This document shows positions 44,876 to 54,686 of a stretch of DNA of 64,000 nt, piece after piece (positions within the stretch are counted from its first letter, which is position 1; each line of letters opens with the position of its first letter). The notes under the pieces are model-generated. The model was not told where the DNA came from. It made no database searches and saw only the letters and a list, made by a program, of their open reading frames with translations. The stretch lies in the NCBI RefSeq assembly GCF_000590885.1, contig NZ_JFHN01000075.1, forward strand, positions 1 through 64,000. Reading direction: 5' to 3'. Source of the stretch: Erwinia mallotivora (GTDB lineage: Bacteria > Pseudomonadota > Gammaproteobacteria > Enterobacterales > Enterobacteriaceae). The position numbers and the translations under genes are program-made.

Positions 44876-47314
44876 TCAAGGCGTTGCGCTGTCGTCCATC
44901 ACCACTTTCTGACCGTTGCGCCGCTCGACAATCATCGTCTGTGGCGATGACAGCACCACGCCCTCTTTGCGCAAGCGGGTAAGAATATCAAACAGCAGAT
45001 CGCTTTTGGCACCGGAAACCTGACGCGGGCTGGCAACGTTGCCGGTCACCGACAGCACAATCCCCGCCGGGATCAGATCCTTGAACGTCACCGAAGGTTC
45101 CGGCGTCTCCAGAATGCGCTCATTTTCAATATAGACATCCAGCAGCAGCTGACGTACCCGTACCGGATCGATATCCAGAGGGAAAGTCAGGGTGATGGTC
45201 GCCACCCCCTGGGCATTGCCCATCGTGGCGTTGCGGACGTTCTGCGAAATAAATTGCGAATTAGGCACGATGACCGTCGAACGATCGCCCAGCTGGATTT
45301 CCGTGGCGCGCACGTTAATGCGGCGAATATCCCCTTCAATACCGCTGATGCTGACCAGATCCCCCACTTTGACCGGACGCTCGGTGAGCAGGATCAGACC
45401 GGAGATAAAGTTCTTCACAATTTCCTGTAGGCCAAAACCGATACCGACCGACAGGGCGCTGACGATCCATGCCAGTTTGTTCCATTGCAGGCCCATGATC
45501 GACAGCGCCAGCAGGAACACCAGCACATAGCCGAGGTTGCTGAACAGGGTGACCAGTGAAACCCGCATCCCCGCGTCCATGGTGGTTTTTGGCAGGAAAT
45601 CCTGATCGAGCCAGCGTCTGGCGGAGCGCAGTACGTAGATGCCGACAATCAGACACAGCAGCGCATTCAGGACATGCGCAGGGACGATGTTCAGCGTTTC
45701 CAGCCCTTTACCACCCCAGAACTCAATGGCTTTCTGCACCAGTTCAATCGGCGTTGCGCTGCCAAAAGTGCCATTGAGCAGCGCCATCGCCGCCACCAGC
45801 ACCAGAATCGTTTTACCCGCCGCGCCCAGCAGGGTTGCCACCTGCCCCAGGTGGCGTGCATCGATATTTAGCGAGCGCTGGATACTTTTACCGGAGGCGT
45901 TATTGACTGAAAACAGGCTTTCGCAGGCGTCAGCCACCAGCTGGCTGAGAATGTAGAACGATCCAAACACAATCCCGGCCCAGATCAGCTCGTAAGCGAG
46001 GAAGCGTGCGAGTGTGACATAGCCAATCAGCAGCGACAGCAGGATGGCCACGCCAGCGAGGGTGATTGCCATCTGGATAAGCCCTACCAGGGTCGATTTG
46101 GCTTCCGGATGCCCGCCTTCCAGCGCCATTTTGCGTCGGGCGCGATTGGTGCGGAAGCTGATGGACAGTGCAGTGCTGCCGATCAGCAGCGCGGTGATAC
46201 CGTTTGCCAGCACGGTGGTGGCGACGCTGGTATTGGCGCTGTTGTTAAGAATTTCCAGCATCTGGAAGATAAACACCAGCGAGGCCAGCAGCGGAGGGAA
46301 TGGCTTCAGCGCCAGCGCGACCTGATTGGAGATATTCGGTAAGCGCCAGGAGGGACGACGGGTGGAGAGGAACGCCCTGCCAAGACCGGCAATCAATCCG
46401 CAAAAAATGCTCAGGCCCACCAGCTTGTCAGCAAAGGTGCGCACATCGTCCACGACCTCGTCATGCCGGGTGAAGGCCAGATTCAGAAAGTTAAACGCCA
46501 GCACCACCGCCACCAGCGTGGTCAGGGCGGTGGCCGCCGCGAGGAAACTGCGGCGCAGACGCCCTTCCGGCAGCAGGTGAATGCCAACCCAGGCCAGAAA
46601 CTCTTCCAGATAACGGCGTCCCTGAGTGGCGACCAGCAGGGCCAGCATCACCCAGATTATCGTGCCCAGACGCCAGCCGGGTTGCCAGGAGAGCAAAGCG
46701 GTATTGCCCAGCTCGCTGACAAAATCACTGACTTTAGCGCCGTCATCGCTCTGGGTATTGAACATCGGTGACCAGAAGCGCGGGCCAAAAATACTGCCTG
46801 CATTCAGTGCCAGCTGGGTTTTCAGTCCTTCGCGACGCAGGTTAACAATCTGTGCAGAGAGGTTAATTGCCCCGCTTTTGATCGCTTCTGTTTGCTGAAC
46901 CTGGTCATCCATTTTTGCCTTCTGGTTTTCCAGATTCTTACGCTTACTGGTCACTTCAGCGGTTTCTTTTACGCCACTTTCCGCCTTTGGTGCCGGTCCT
47001 AATACCGCCAGCTGCGCCTGCAACTGGGCGCGCTGAGGAATGATCCCCTGCATCAGGGTGTCGGCATCACCTGAAAGCTCCAGGGCCATATCATTCAGCG
47101 CTGACAGGCGGCTGTCGTTGGTTTCACCTGAAACCTGCTGCTTAATTTTATCCAGCACTTTCTGCATCTTCGGCAGCTCAACTGCCGCGTTGACTTTAAC
47201 CGGCGCTTCACCGGTTTGCTGGCTGGTTTCATCGCTGGCGGCCTGGCCGACGACCGGCAGCAGGGTAATCAGCACCAACAGAAAATAGCGAAAGAAGAGG
47301 CGTAAATGAGACAT
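44876..47314 (-). CDS. MscS-family mechanosensitive channel with DUF3772 domain
   Basis: 812 aa inner-membrane protein. Signal peptide ending VVGQAA, a periplasmic helical DUF3772-type region with coiled-coil character (residues about 30-200), about ten transmembrane segments, then the MscS pore and beta domain (VGIGFGLQEIVKNFISGLILLTERPVKVGDLV, VIVPNSQFISQNVRN) and the C-terminal alpha/beta domain. Expected to open under hypo-osmotic tension. Large compared with MscS (286 aa) and unlike E. coli YbiO in its N-terminal half. The ATG at 47314 has GGAA upstream. Confidence 0.87.
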   Translation of the reverse strand: MSHLRLFFRYFLLVLITLLPVVGQAASDETSQQTGEAPVKVNAAVELPKMQKVLDKIKQQVSGETNDSRLSALNDMALELSGDADTLMQGIIPQRAQLQAQLAVLGPAPKAESGVKETAEVTSKRKNLENQKAKMDDQVQQTEAIKSGAINLSAQIVNLRREGLKTQLALNAGSIFGPRFWSPMFNTQSDDGAKVSDFVSELGNTALLSWQPGWRLGTIIWVMLALLVATQGRRYLEEFLAWVGIHLLPEGRLRRSFLAAATALTTLVAVVLAFNFLNLAFTRHDEVVDDVRTFADKLVGLSIFCGLIAGLGRAFLSTRRPSWRLPNISNQVALALKPFPPLLASLVFIFQMLEILNNSANTSVATTVLANGITALLIGSTALSISFRTNRARRKMALEGGHPEAKSTLVGLIQMAITLAGVAILLSLLIGYVTLARFLAYELIWAGIVFGSFYILSQLVADACESLFSVNNASGKSIQRSLNIDARHLGQVATLLGAAGKTILVLVAAMALLNGTFGSATPIELVQKAIEFWGGKGLETLNIVPAHVLNALLCLIVGIYVLRSARRWLDQDFLPKTTMDAGMRVSLVTLFSNLGYVLVFLLALSIMGLQWNKLAWIVSALSVGIGFGLQEIVKNFISGLILLTERPVKVGDLVSISGIEGDIRRINVRATEIQLGDRSTVIVPNSQFISQNVRNATMGNAQGVATITLTFPLDIDPVRVRQLLLDVYIENERILETPEPSVTFKDLIPAGIVLSVTGNVASPRQVSGAKSDLLFDILTRLRKEGVVLSSPQTMIVERRNGQKVVMDDSATP

Positions 47315-47350
47315 GAAAAATTCCGGATAAAAAACAAGACCGTTAAATGC

Positions 47351-47370
47351 CATCCCGAAAAATCGGGATG
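47351..47370 (-). terminator. Hairpin between pbpG and the MscS-family gene
   Basis: CATCCCGA (47351-47358) pairs with TCGGGATG (47363-47370), loop AAAA. On the minus strand it lies 34 bases past the pbpG stop, but the following T-run is weak. Confidence 0.4.
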
Positions 47371-47404
47371 CGTTTATTCCGCCTGAAAAGGTCGGACGGG
47401 TTGA

Positions 47405-48346
47405 TTACTCGACCACATCGGGCGCGCCGTCATTGCTGACCATCTCGGCCGCCTTCTGCTTTTTGTAACTCAGCGCGGCAGGCGGCACCGGAGAAATCTT
47501 GCCGGTTTCCAGCCAGTTCCGCAGCCGGTTAGCGTCCGCAAAATGGGTGTATTTACCAAATGCATCCAGTACCACCAGCGCCACCGGACGGTGATTAAAC
47601 ACCGTACGCATCACCAGGCAATGCCCTGCCTGATTGGTGAAGCCGGTTTTGGTCAGCTGAATATCCCAGTCAGGCCGGTACACCAGGTGGTTGGTGTTGC
47701 GAAAAGGCAGAGTGTAGTTCGGACTTCTGAAGGTCGCCATCTGCTCATGGGTGGTACTAAGCTGGCCAATTAATGGGTAGCGTTTGGTGGCAATCAGCAA
47801 CTTCGTCAGATCGCGCGCGGTGGAGACATTGAGGATCGACAGCCCGGTCGGCTCGACGTAGCGGGTATGGGTCATTCCCAGCGCATGCGCTTTGGCGTTC
47901 ATCGCGCGGATAAAGGCGTCATATCCCCCCGGATAGTGGTGGGCCAGGCTGGCCGCCGCACGGTTTTCAGAAGACATTAACGCCAGCAACATCATGTTTC
48001 TACGGCTGATTTCACTGTTGAGCCGCACGCGGGAATAAACGCCGCGCATCTCTGCGGTGTGGCTGATATCCACACTCAGCATCTCATCCATCGGCAGGTG
48101 CGCATCCAGCACCACCATGACCGTCATCAGTTTGGTGATCGAGGCCATCGGCCGCACCAGGTCAGGGTGGCTTTCGTAGATCACCTTATTGGTGTTCAGA
48201 TCGACAATCATCGCGCTGCCAGAAGCAATCTCCGGCTGGGCAGCCAGTTGCGGCTGACGGGGACTGGCAGAAACCTGATGCAGAAAGGCCGGTGTGGAAA
48301 AAAGCAGAGCCAGAGTGAGAAGCGATAAGCGAATTTTTGCAGGCAT
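47405..48346 (-). CDS. pbpG: D-alanyl-D-alanine endopeptidase PbpG (PBP7)
   Basis: Periplasmic penicillin-binding protein cutting D-Ala-meso-DAP cross-links in peptidoglycan. 313 aa with signal peptide ([22 protein letters not shown]). Active-site motifs are SITK (SxxK, in MASITKLM), SEN (SxN, in MSSENRAA) and KTG (LTKTGFTN). E. coli PbpG is 310 aa and nearly identical in the catalytic core. The ATG at 48346 is chosen over a 21-codon extension. The 289 bases upstream hold no recognised gene. Confidence 0.94.
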   Translation of the reverse strand: MPAKIRLSLLTLALLFSTPAFLHQVSASPRQPQLAAQPEIASGSAMIVDLNTNKVIYESHPDLVRPMASITKLMTVMVVLDAHLPMDEMLSVDISHTAEMRGVYSRVRLNSEISRRNMMLLALMSSENRAAASLAHHYPGGYDAFIRAMNAKAHALGMTHTRYVEPTGLSILNVSTARDLTKLLIATKRYPLIGQLSTTHEQMATFRSPNYTLPFRNTNHLVYRPDWDIQLTKTGFTNQAGHCLVMRTVFNHRPVALVVLDAFGKYTHFADANRLRNWLETGKISPVPPAALSYKKQKAAEMVSNDGAPDVVE

Positions 48347-48635
48347 TTTATAAAACTTAACCGGATGATGATTCAGATGCAGCCAGGCTGCACGCTGCCA
48401 CCGTGCCATAAGGTCTTAACGGGGGCTGGCTTGCGCATCATACAGCGGGTATTCAGTTATTTCCTAAAGGTTATTCGTTTCCGGGCGTTAATAAACTATT
48501 AACAGTTTTACGACAGATGATGACAGCCAGGGTGGGTGGTAGGCGAGTGTTGCAGCTTACCGCGCCCGGCAGCATGATGTGCTGAGATAATGCTTCCGGG
48601 CGCTGTCGGGCAAAAGGCTGTCACTGACCGGTCGA

Positions 48636-49223
48636 TCAAACCAGTTGATAACCATAACCCCAGAGTAATACCGTCAGCGCCAGCAATACTTCAAGCACCA
48701 GGATGCCCGTTGCCAGGATGGAGCCAGAAAAGCGCAGGCTCTCCTGCCGGTCAATATTCAGAAATGTCGGAATGCCGACACTGAGCAAATACCCGGTATA
48801 AAGCAGTGCCAGTGCGCCAGTCAGCACACAAAGCCAGACCAGTGGATAAAGCGCCACCACGCCACTGATAAACAGCGGGGTGGCAACATATCCGGCAAAG
48901 ATTGTACAACGCGCCAGAGCAGGACGTTGTGGATAGTCACGCGCCATCCAGAAAATGACCCGCCCCATCACCGCTACTCCCATTAGCATCAGGCCATAAA
49001 ACAACGCCGCCAGTGACAGAGCGGTAACAGGCGACAGCAAAATTCTCTGCTGTGCGCCAACATCCCAGCCAACCCGGGTGGTACCGATAAAAGCGCAGAT
49101 CACCGGGATCAGCGCCATCAGCAAAACATGATGTGTGTAATGATGAGAGACGGTTTCATTTTCCTGCCGGATATCGTGCATCTCGCGATCAGGATGCGCC
49201 AGAAGTCCCCATACATGGTTCAT
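48636..49223 (-). CDS. yohC: Yip1-family inner membrane protein YohC
   Basis: 195 aa, the same length as E. coli YohC, with about five transmembrane helices and the conserved opening MNHVWGLLAHPDREMHDIRQENETVSHHYTHHVLLMALIPVICAF. Function unknown. The ATG at 49223 gives the family start; 12 extra codons are open upstream. Divergent from yohD, as in E. coli. Confidence 0.92.
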   Translation of the reverse strand: MNHVWGLLAHPDREMHDIRQENETVSHHYTHHVLLMALIPVICAFIGTTRVGWDVGAQQRILLSPVTALSLAALFYGLMLMGVAVMGRVIFWMARDYPQRPALARCTIFAGYVATPLFISGVVALYPLVWLCVLTGALALLYTGYLLSVGIPTFLNIDRQESLRFSGSILATGILVLEVLLALTVLLWGYGYQLV

Positions 49224-49520
49224 TTCTTCACTCCTCTGCTGCCGACGGATGGCCGCCATCGGGCTGATGGCGGGTCACTTCAAGTATAATGCGGGCTGAA
49301 ATGTTTATTTTTTAAACCGCCACATTTAAAACTAATTCGTTCAATTTCCGGTTAAAAAATTGCTTTTCAGCGCGTTTTAAGCACCAGCGTATAGACTGAA
49401 TGTTTTCGCGCCGCGTCTGACTGACGGCAGAAATGGCTCTGCTGGCTGATTAAATCGTCGCCCGCCATTCGCCGCCGTTGTCGCAACATGACCGCGCCAC
49501 ACCCGCAGGAGGAAAGGCAT

Positions 49521-50114
49521 ATGGATGTTAATCATCTGATCACAGAATACGGTTATCTGGCGCTGTTTGTTGGCTGCCTCGCGGAAGGAGAAACCTTTAC
49601 CCTGCTGGGCGGCGTGGCGGCACATCAGGGGCTGCTCAACTATGGGCTGGTGGTGCTGACTGCAACTCTGGGTGGCATTCTGGGTGACACCGCGCTGTTT
49701 TTTATCGGCCGTTATTATGGCCCGGCCGTGCTGGAGCGGTTTAAAAAACATCAGCAGCACATCGCGCGCGCCAGGCGGCTGATCCGCAAACGTCCGGTGC
49801 TGTTTGTCATCGGCGTGCGCTTTATGTACGGACTGCGCATCGTCGGCCCGGTGATTATTGGTGCCAGCCGGATAAAACCACAAAAATTTCTGCTGTTTAA
49901 CGTTATCGGGGCGGTGCTCTGGGCGCTGATCTTTGTCTCACTGGGCTATGCGGGCGGCCGGGTTATCGCCCCCTGGCTACACAGTCTGGACCAGCACCTT
50001 AAACCTTTGTTCTGGGTGGGGTTGATGGTGCTGCTGGTCTGGCTGGTCCGGCTTTATATTAAGCATCGCTCACAGCACGAAAATCATGCAGAGGACAAGG
50101 GCAATACGGACTGA
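49521..50114 (+). CDS. yohD: DedA-family inner membrane protein YohD
   Basis: 197 aa DedA/SNARE-associated family protein, thought to be an undecaprenyl-phosphate or lipid flippase-type transporter. It shows the family motifs GSLAEGE-like GCLAEGETFTLLGGVAAHQG, ALFFIGRYYG, and FMYGLRIVGPVIIGASRI with its Arg and Gly. AGGAGGAAAGG precedes the ATG at 49521. The 297 bases before it, up to yohC, hold no other gene. Confidence 0.92.
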   Translation: MDVNHLITEYGYLALFVGCLAEGETFTLLGGVAAHQGLLNYGLVVLTATLGGILGDTALFFIGRYYGPAVLERFKKHQQHIARARRLIRKRPVLFVIGVRFMYGLRIVGPVIIGASRIKPQKFLLFNVIGAVLWALIFVSLGYAGGRVIAPWLHSLDQHLKPLFWVGLMVLLVWLVRLYIKHRSQHENHAEDKGNTD

Positions 50115-50171
50115 GGCCGCGCTGTCGTTATCACGGGACGACATCTTATTGCGTTAACCACGGGGGAAAGA

Positions 50172-51986
50172 ATGAGTGAGATAAAACGCCGGATTGAAGA
50201 TCATGGGGTGATAGGCGATTTACAGACCTGCGCGCTGGTTGCCAACGATGGCAGCATTGATTATTTCTGCTGGCCAAATCTGGACAGCCCGTCGGTATTT
50301 ACTGCCCTGCTGGACAGCGATAAGGCCGGACTTTTTTCTCTTTCGCCTGACTGGCAGGACGCTAAGCGCCAGCAGATCTATCTGCCGGATACCGCCATGC
50401 TACAAACCCGCTGGCTGGCAAAACAGGGCGTGGCGGAAATGACCGATTACATGCCGGTTTGCCCGCAGGAAGCGCAGTCGCCACGCATTATCCGCCGGAT
50501 AAAAATGGTCAAGGGGGAAGCCACCTTCAGCCTGCGCTGCGCGCCGGTACATGACTATGCCAGAGCCAGCACCACCGCCCGTTTGCAACAAAACAGCGTG
50601 CTGTTCAGCGCCAGTGAGCAGCCCGACCTGCGGCTTTGCGGCGATCTGGACTTTACGCTGGATGAGGCAGCCGCCGTGGCGACGTTCACCTTAAAAGCTG
50701 GTGAATACCGCGAATTTACCTTCGGTGCCGCCGATGATAAGCGGCTTGATCAACTGAGCAGCGAAAAGTGCTTTCAGGAGACGCTGAGCTTCTGGCGGAA
50801 CTGGCGCGCGCAAAGCACCTATAACGGGCGCTGGCGGGAGATGGTCAACCGCTCAGCCCTGACCTTAAAACTGTTAACCTCACGTCAGCACGGTTCCATC
50901 GCGGCAGCGGCAACCTTTGGCCTGCCGGAGGAGCCAGGCGGTGAGCGTAACTGGGACTACCGCGCCTCCTGGATCCGCGACGCCTCATTCAGCATGTATG
51001 CGCTGATGCGTCTTGGCTACGTTGATGAAGCGCGCCACTTTACCCGCTGGGTCGGGCGCTGCGTCGAAAACAGCCATGATGAGGTGGAAAAATTGCAGGT
51101 GATGTACCGGCTGGACAGCGGCACCGAACTTCAGGAAAGCGAGTTGCCAAATCTCTCCGGCTATGCCGGTTCCACGCCGGTCAGGATTGGCAACGCGGCC
51201 TGGCGACAGACGCAGTTGGATATATACGGCGAACTGATGGATGCCGTCTATCTGGCGAACAAATACGGTGAAGCCATCTCGCACCGTGGCTGGATGCATG
51301 TCAGTAAAATGATCGATTACGTCAGCGAAAACTGGAATCAGGCCGATGCCGGGATCTGGGAGATGCGTGGCGAACCTCAGCATTTTCTGCACTCCCGTCT
51401 GATGTGCTGGGTGGCGCTGGATCGCGCCATCCGGCTGGCGAATAAACGCTCCCTCGCCTTCCCCTGCGCCCGCTGGTGCGCGGCGCGTGACCAGATCCGT
51501 GAAGATATCTGGCAGAATTTCTGGAATCCGGAACGCGGCCATTTTACCGCCACCCGCCACGGCGACTTTGTCGATGCCTCGATGCTGCTGATGCCGCTGG
51601 TGCGTTTTGTCGGCGCTACCGATCCTGACTGGCTGGCCACGCTGGACACCATCAAGCTACAGCTGGTCAGTGATGGTCTGGTAAGACGCTATAATTTAGC
51701 GCAAACCCCGGCTGACGGGCTGTCAGGTGAAGAAGGTGCCTTTGCCGCCTGTTCGTTCTGGTATGTTGAATGTCTCGCCAGAGCAGGCCGGATGGATGAA
51801 GCCCATTTTGAATTTGAAAAGCTGCTCAGCTATGCCAGCCCACTTGGGCTGTATGCCGAAGAGTTTGACCATCAGGGCGATGCGCTGGGTAATACCCCAC
51901 AGGCGCTCACCCATCTGGCGCTGATCAGCGCCGCTTTTTTTCTCAATCGTAAACTTGATGGTGACGATCCACAGTGGCAACCCTGA
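50172..51986 (+). CDS. Glycoside hydrolase family 15 protein (glucoamylase/trehalase-like)
   Basis: 604 aa. N-terminal beta-sandwich (starting IEDHGVIGDLQTCALVANDGSIDYFCWPNLDSPSVF) and a C-terminal (alpha/alpha)6 barrel with NWDYRASWIRDASFSMYALMRLG, LSGEEGAFAACSFWYVE and EEFDHQGDALGNTPQALTHLALI, which carry the catalytic acid and base Glu residues typical of GH15. No signal peptide, so cytoplasmic. Probably removes glucose from maltooligosaccharides or trehalose. It starts 57 bases after yohD and may be co-transcribed. Confidence 0.87.
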   Translation: MSEIKRRIEDHGVIGDLQTCALVANDGSIDYFCWPNLDSPSVFTALLDSDKAGLFSLSPDWQDAKRQQIYLPDTAMLQTRWLAKQGVAEMTDYMPVCPQEAQSPRIIRRIKMVKGEATFSLRCAPVHDYARASTTARLQQNSVLFSASEQPDLRLCGDLDFTLDEAAAVATFTLKAGEYREFTFGAADDKRLDQLSSEKCFQETLSFWRNWRAQSTYNGRWREMVNRSALTLKLLTSRQHGSIAAAATFGLPEEPGGERNWDYRASWIRDASFSMYALMRLGYVDEARHFTRWVGRCVENSHDEVEKLQVMYRLDSGTELQESELPNLSGYAGSTPVRIGNAAWRQTQLDIYGELMDAVYLANKYGEAISHRGWMHVSKMIDYVSENWNQADAGIWEMRGEPQHFLHSRLMCWVALDRAIRLANKRSLAFPCARWCAARDQIREDIWQNFWNPERGHFTATRHGDFVDASMLLMPLVRFVGATDPDWLATLDTIKLQLVSDGLVRRYNLAQTPADGLSGEEGAFAACSFWYVECLARAGRMDEAHFEFEKLLSYASPLGLYAEEFDHQGDALGNTPQALTHLALISAAFFLNRKLDGDDPQWQP

Positions 51987-52168
51987 GGGCAAAATGCGGT
52001 TTAATCCCGGCAGAGCCAGGCTTTACAGATAATTCCGGGTAAATTTAGTTAAGGAACCACAAATCCAGGTTTATCCTGGCGAATTATGACCATATAATGT
52101 GCAGCCGGTCACATCTGCCGGTACAGGTTTATTTATCCACTGATTACATGGCGCTTTACCTGAAAAAT

Positions 52169-53401
52169 ATGAAAAAGAGCATCCGCGCATTAGCCGCTTT
52201 AGCCCTGGCCGTAACGGCATACAGCCAATCCGCCTCAGCCGTTGTTTACTCCCTGCCTGCGGCAAACAGTCGTCTGATTGGTCAGAACCTTGAAATCACC
52301 CTGCCTCAGGACAGTAAGCTGCCGCTTGAAGCCTTTGCCGCACAGTACCAGATGGGCCTGAGCAACATGCTGGAAGCCAATCCAGGGGTGGATGTCTACC
52401 TGCCGAAAGGCGGTTCGAAGCTGATTATTCCTCAGCAACTGCTGCTGCCTGATGCCCCGCGTGAAGGTATTGTGATCAACAGCGCTGAAATGCGCCTGTA
52501 TTACTATCCGAAAGGCACCAAAACCGTGGTGGTACTGCCAATCGGTGTCGGTGAGCTGGGTAAAGACACGCCAATCAGCTGGACTACCAAGGTCGAACGT
52601 AAAAAAGATGGCCCGACCTGGACACCCACTAAAAAGATGCATGAAGATGCCGCCGCAGCGGGCGCACCATTGCCTGCCTACTTCCCTGCCGGACCGGATA
52701 ACCCGATGGGACTGTATGCGCTGTACATCGGTCGCCTGTACGCCATCCACGGGACTAACGCCAACTTTGGTATTGGCCTGCGCGTCAGCCACGGCTGCGT
52801 TCGTCTGCGGGCGGACGACATCAAGTGGCTGTTCGACAACGTGCCGGCAGGTACGCGCGTGCAGTTTATCGATCAGCCAATTAAAGCCTCGGTTGAGCCG
52901 GATGGTTCACGGCTGGTGGAAGTGCACAATCCTCTGTCACAGACCCAGGAGCAGTTCAACTCTCGCGAGCCGGTTCCGCTGACTATTACCCCGGCAGTCA
53001 ATAAAGTGGTGGGTGATGCCAGCATTGACAGCGCGGCGCTGGATAATGCGATGAAAGCCCGTAGCGGGATGCCGGTTAAAGTGAACGCCGGCGCGGACAA
53101 CAGCTTTGCCACACCGGTCGCCGTTCCACAGTCGGAGGGCGCGATGCCCAAAGAGGAGCCGATGACGCCGGTCACCAGCCAGGGTGCCAACGTGGTTGAT
53201 CAGAATGCCGCCCCCGCGCAAAACCCGCAGGCGGCTGCTCAGGATCAGTCCGCTGCGGCCCAGGCTGCGCCTGCCAGCGGCCAGCCCGCGGCGACCAATA
53301 CCGATGGCAGCTTTGTGGTGCCCAGCCAGCCCGGCCCGGTTTACGAAGATAAATCCACGGCGGATGCAGCAAAAAACAGCAGCGGGACGGCCAGTCAGTA
53401 A
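52169..53401 (+). CDS. L,D-transpeptidase, LdtB (YbiS)-like, with long C-terminal tail
   Basis: Periplasmic YkuD-family transpeptidase; E. coli LdtB attaches Braun lipoprotein to peptidoglycan. About 410 aa. Signal peptide ([17 protein letters not shown]), a LysM-like region ([36 protein letters not shown]) and the catalytic site IHGTN...[10 protein letters not shown] with the active Cys. Residues after about 280 form a low-complexity Ala/Gln/Pro/Ser-rich tail absent from the 306-aa E. coli protein. The start is uncertain: ATG at 52148 or 52169. Confidence 0.87.
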   Translation: MKKSIRALAALALAVTAYSQSASAVVYSLPAANSRLIGQNLEITLPQDSKLPLEAFAAQYQMGLSNMLEANPGVDVYLPKGGSKLIIPQQLLLPDAPREGIVINSAEMRLYYYPKGTKTVVVLPIGVGELGKDTPISWTTKVERKKDGPTWTPTKKMHEDAAAAGAPLPAYFPAGPDNPMGLYALYIGRLYAIHGTNANFGIGLRVSHGCVRLRADDIKWLFDNVPAGTRVQFIDQPIKASVEPDGSRLVEVHNPLSQTQEQFNSREPVPLTITPAVNKVVGDASIDSAALDNAMKARSGMPVKVNAGADNSFATPVAVPQSEGAMPKEEPMTPVTSQGANVVDQNAAPAQNPQAAAQDQSAAAQAAPASGQPAATNTDGSFVVPSQPGPVYEDKSTADAAKNSSGTASQ

Positions 53402-53423
53402 CCAGTCACGCCTGGTCAATATA

Positions 53424-53449
53424 CGGGCCGTAATGGCCCGTTTTTTATT
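53424..53449 (+). terminator. Terminator of the L,D-transpeptidase gene
   Basis: CGGGCC (53424-53429) pairs with GGCCCG (53435-53440), followed by TTTTTTATT. Confidence 0.85.
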
Positions 53450-53489
53450 GCCCGTCATCAGCCAGCTACAGTAAACATCGCACCGTGCA

Positions 53490-54518
53490 TTACATTCTGT
53501 CCCGCTGACGCAACGCCAGCCAGCCTGCCACACAGGTAAAAAGCGTGACCAGTAGCACCAGCATGATAAAACCGTGTGGATTAGCAGAAAACGGTATCCC
53601 TCCGACATTCATGCCAAAAAAGCCCGCCACGATATTAATCGGCAGAGCCAGCACGGTGATCACCGTCAGCGTGTAAAGCGTGCGGTTGCTCTGCTCCATT
53701 TGCCGCGAGGCGATCTCCTCCTGCAACAGCCGGATGCGTTCTGTCAGGCTGGTCAGGTCATTCAGCACCACCGTAAATTCCTCGGTGAACTGCCGCAGAT
53801 CCTGTACGACCTGCCGATCGAGCCAACCCGGTGGACGGTTGATCAAGCGAAACAGCGCCGCCGGTTCCGGGGCCAGCAGACGCTGAAAACGTAGCAACGT
53901 CCGACGCAGCCTGCCCAGATCGCTGCGGTTGTTCTTGATATGGTGGGTCAGCAGGCGCTCTTCGATTTGATCAACACAGAGATTGGCATGACGGACTATC
54001 TGCTCCAGTAATGTTTCCTGCTCCACCAGCAGCTGCGCCAACAGTTCGGTGGAAGATTGCAATGCCAGATCGTCCAGCTTGCTGACCAGCCGCTCGATCA
54101 ACCGCACCGGTTTGTAGCGGGCGCTGACCACCAGCCCTGCCCGACACCAGATCCACAAGGTGGCATTCTCGTTAACGGTTTCCGTAGGATCAAAAATGAC
54201 GTCGTTGAGTACCGCCATCAACGCCTCATTTTGCCTCTCAATCCGGGTGGTAGGAGAACCATGGCGAATTTCATCAAAGAAGGTGTCATCAACACTGAAG
54301 TTATTTTTCAGCCAGCGGGCGGCGGTGGCGTGGCTGAGATTAATATGCAGCCAGAGAAAATGATGGTTGCTCTCAGACTGCTGCCAGCGATCGCAGGCCT
54401 GCTGTGCAGAGAGACGTTGCGGGCCTGTACTGTCGCAAAACCAGTAGCCATAAATCAGACCGGCCACCTCATCACTGAAATCAGGGTGTTGCAAAGTTAA
54501 TGGCTGGCGATGGGTCAT
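53490..54518 (-). CDS. CorA-family divalent cation transporter, ZntB-like
   Basis: 342 aa. Large N-terminal cytoplasmic domain, a long coiled helix and two C-terminal transmembrane helices separated by the GMN signature (FFGMNVGGIP), then a short tail. The LWLHINLSHATAARWL region is typical of the ZntB branch, which transports Zn2+. Overall similarity to E. coli ZntB is low, so I leave the symbol blank. Convergent with the transpeptidase gene. Confidence 0.82.
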   Translation of the reverse strand: MTHRQPLTLQHPDFSDEVAGLIYGYWFCDSTGPQRLSAQQACDRWQQSESNHHFLWLHINLSHATAARWLKNNFSVDDTFFDEIRHGSPTTRIERQNEALMAVLNDVIFDPTETVNENATLWIWCRAGLVVSARYKPVRLIERLVSKLDDLALQSSTELLAQLLVEQETLLEQIVRHANLCVDQIEERLLTHHIKNNRSDLGRLRRTLLRFQRLLAPEPAALFRLINRPPGWLDRQVVQDLRQFTEEFTVVLNDLTSLTERIRLLQEEIASRQMEQSNRTLYTLTVITVLALPINIVAGFFGMNVGGIPFSANPHGFIMLVLLVTLFTCVAGWLALRQRDRM

Positions 54519-54686
54519 GAAAATCCCGTCTGTCAGTAAAATGTCACCAGACTGTAACGCAACTCTGTGACAGAGAATTGACGGTCTGTTCAGTGAAGAG
54601 GTGACATTTTTCGGCTTGTTATCGCCGTGCCTGCTGCCGCAGGATGGCGACCCTGTAGAACAGCATGGACCACCACCCTGACACGG

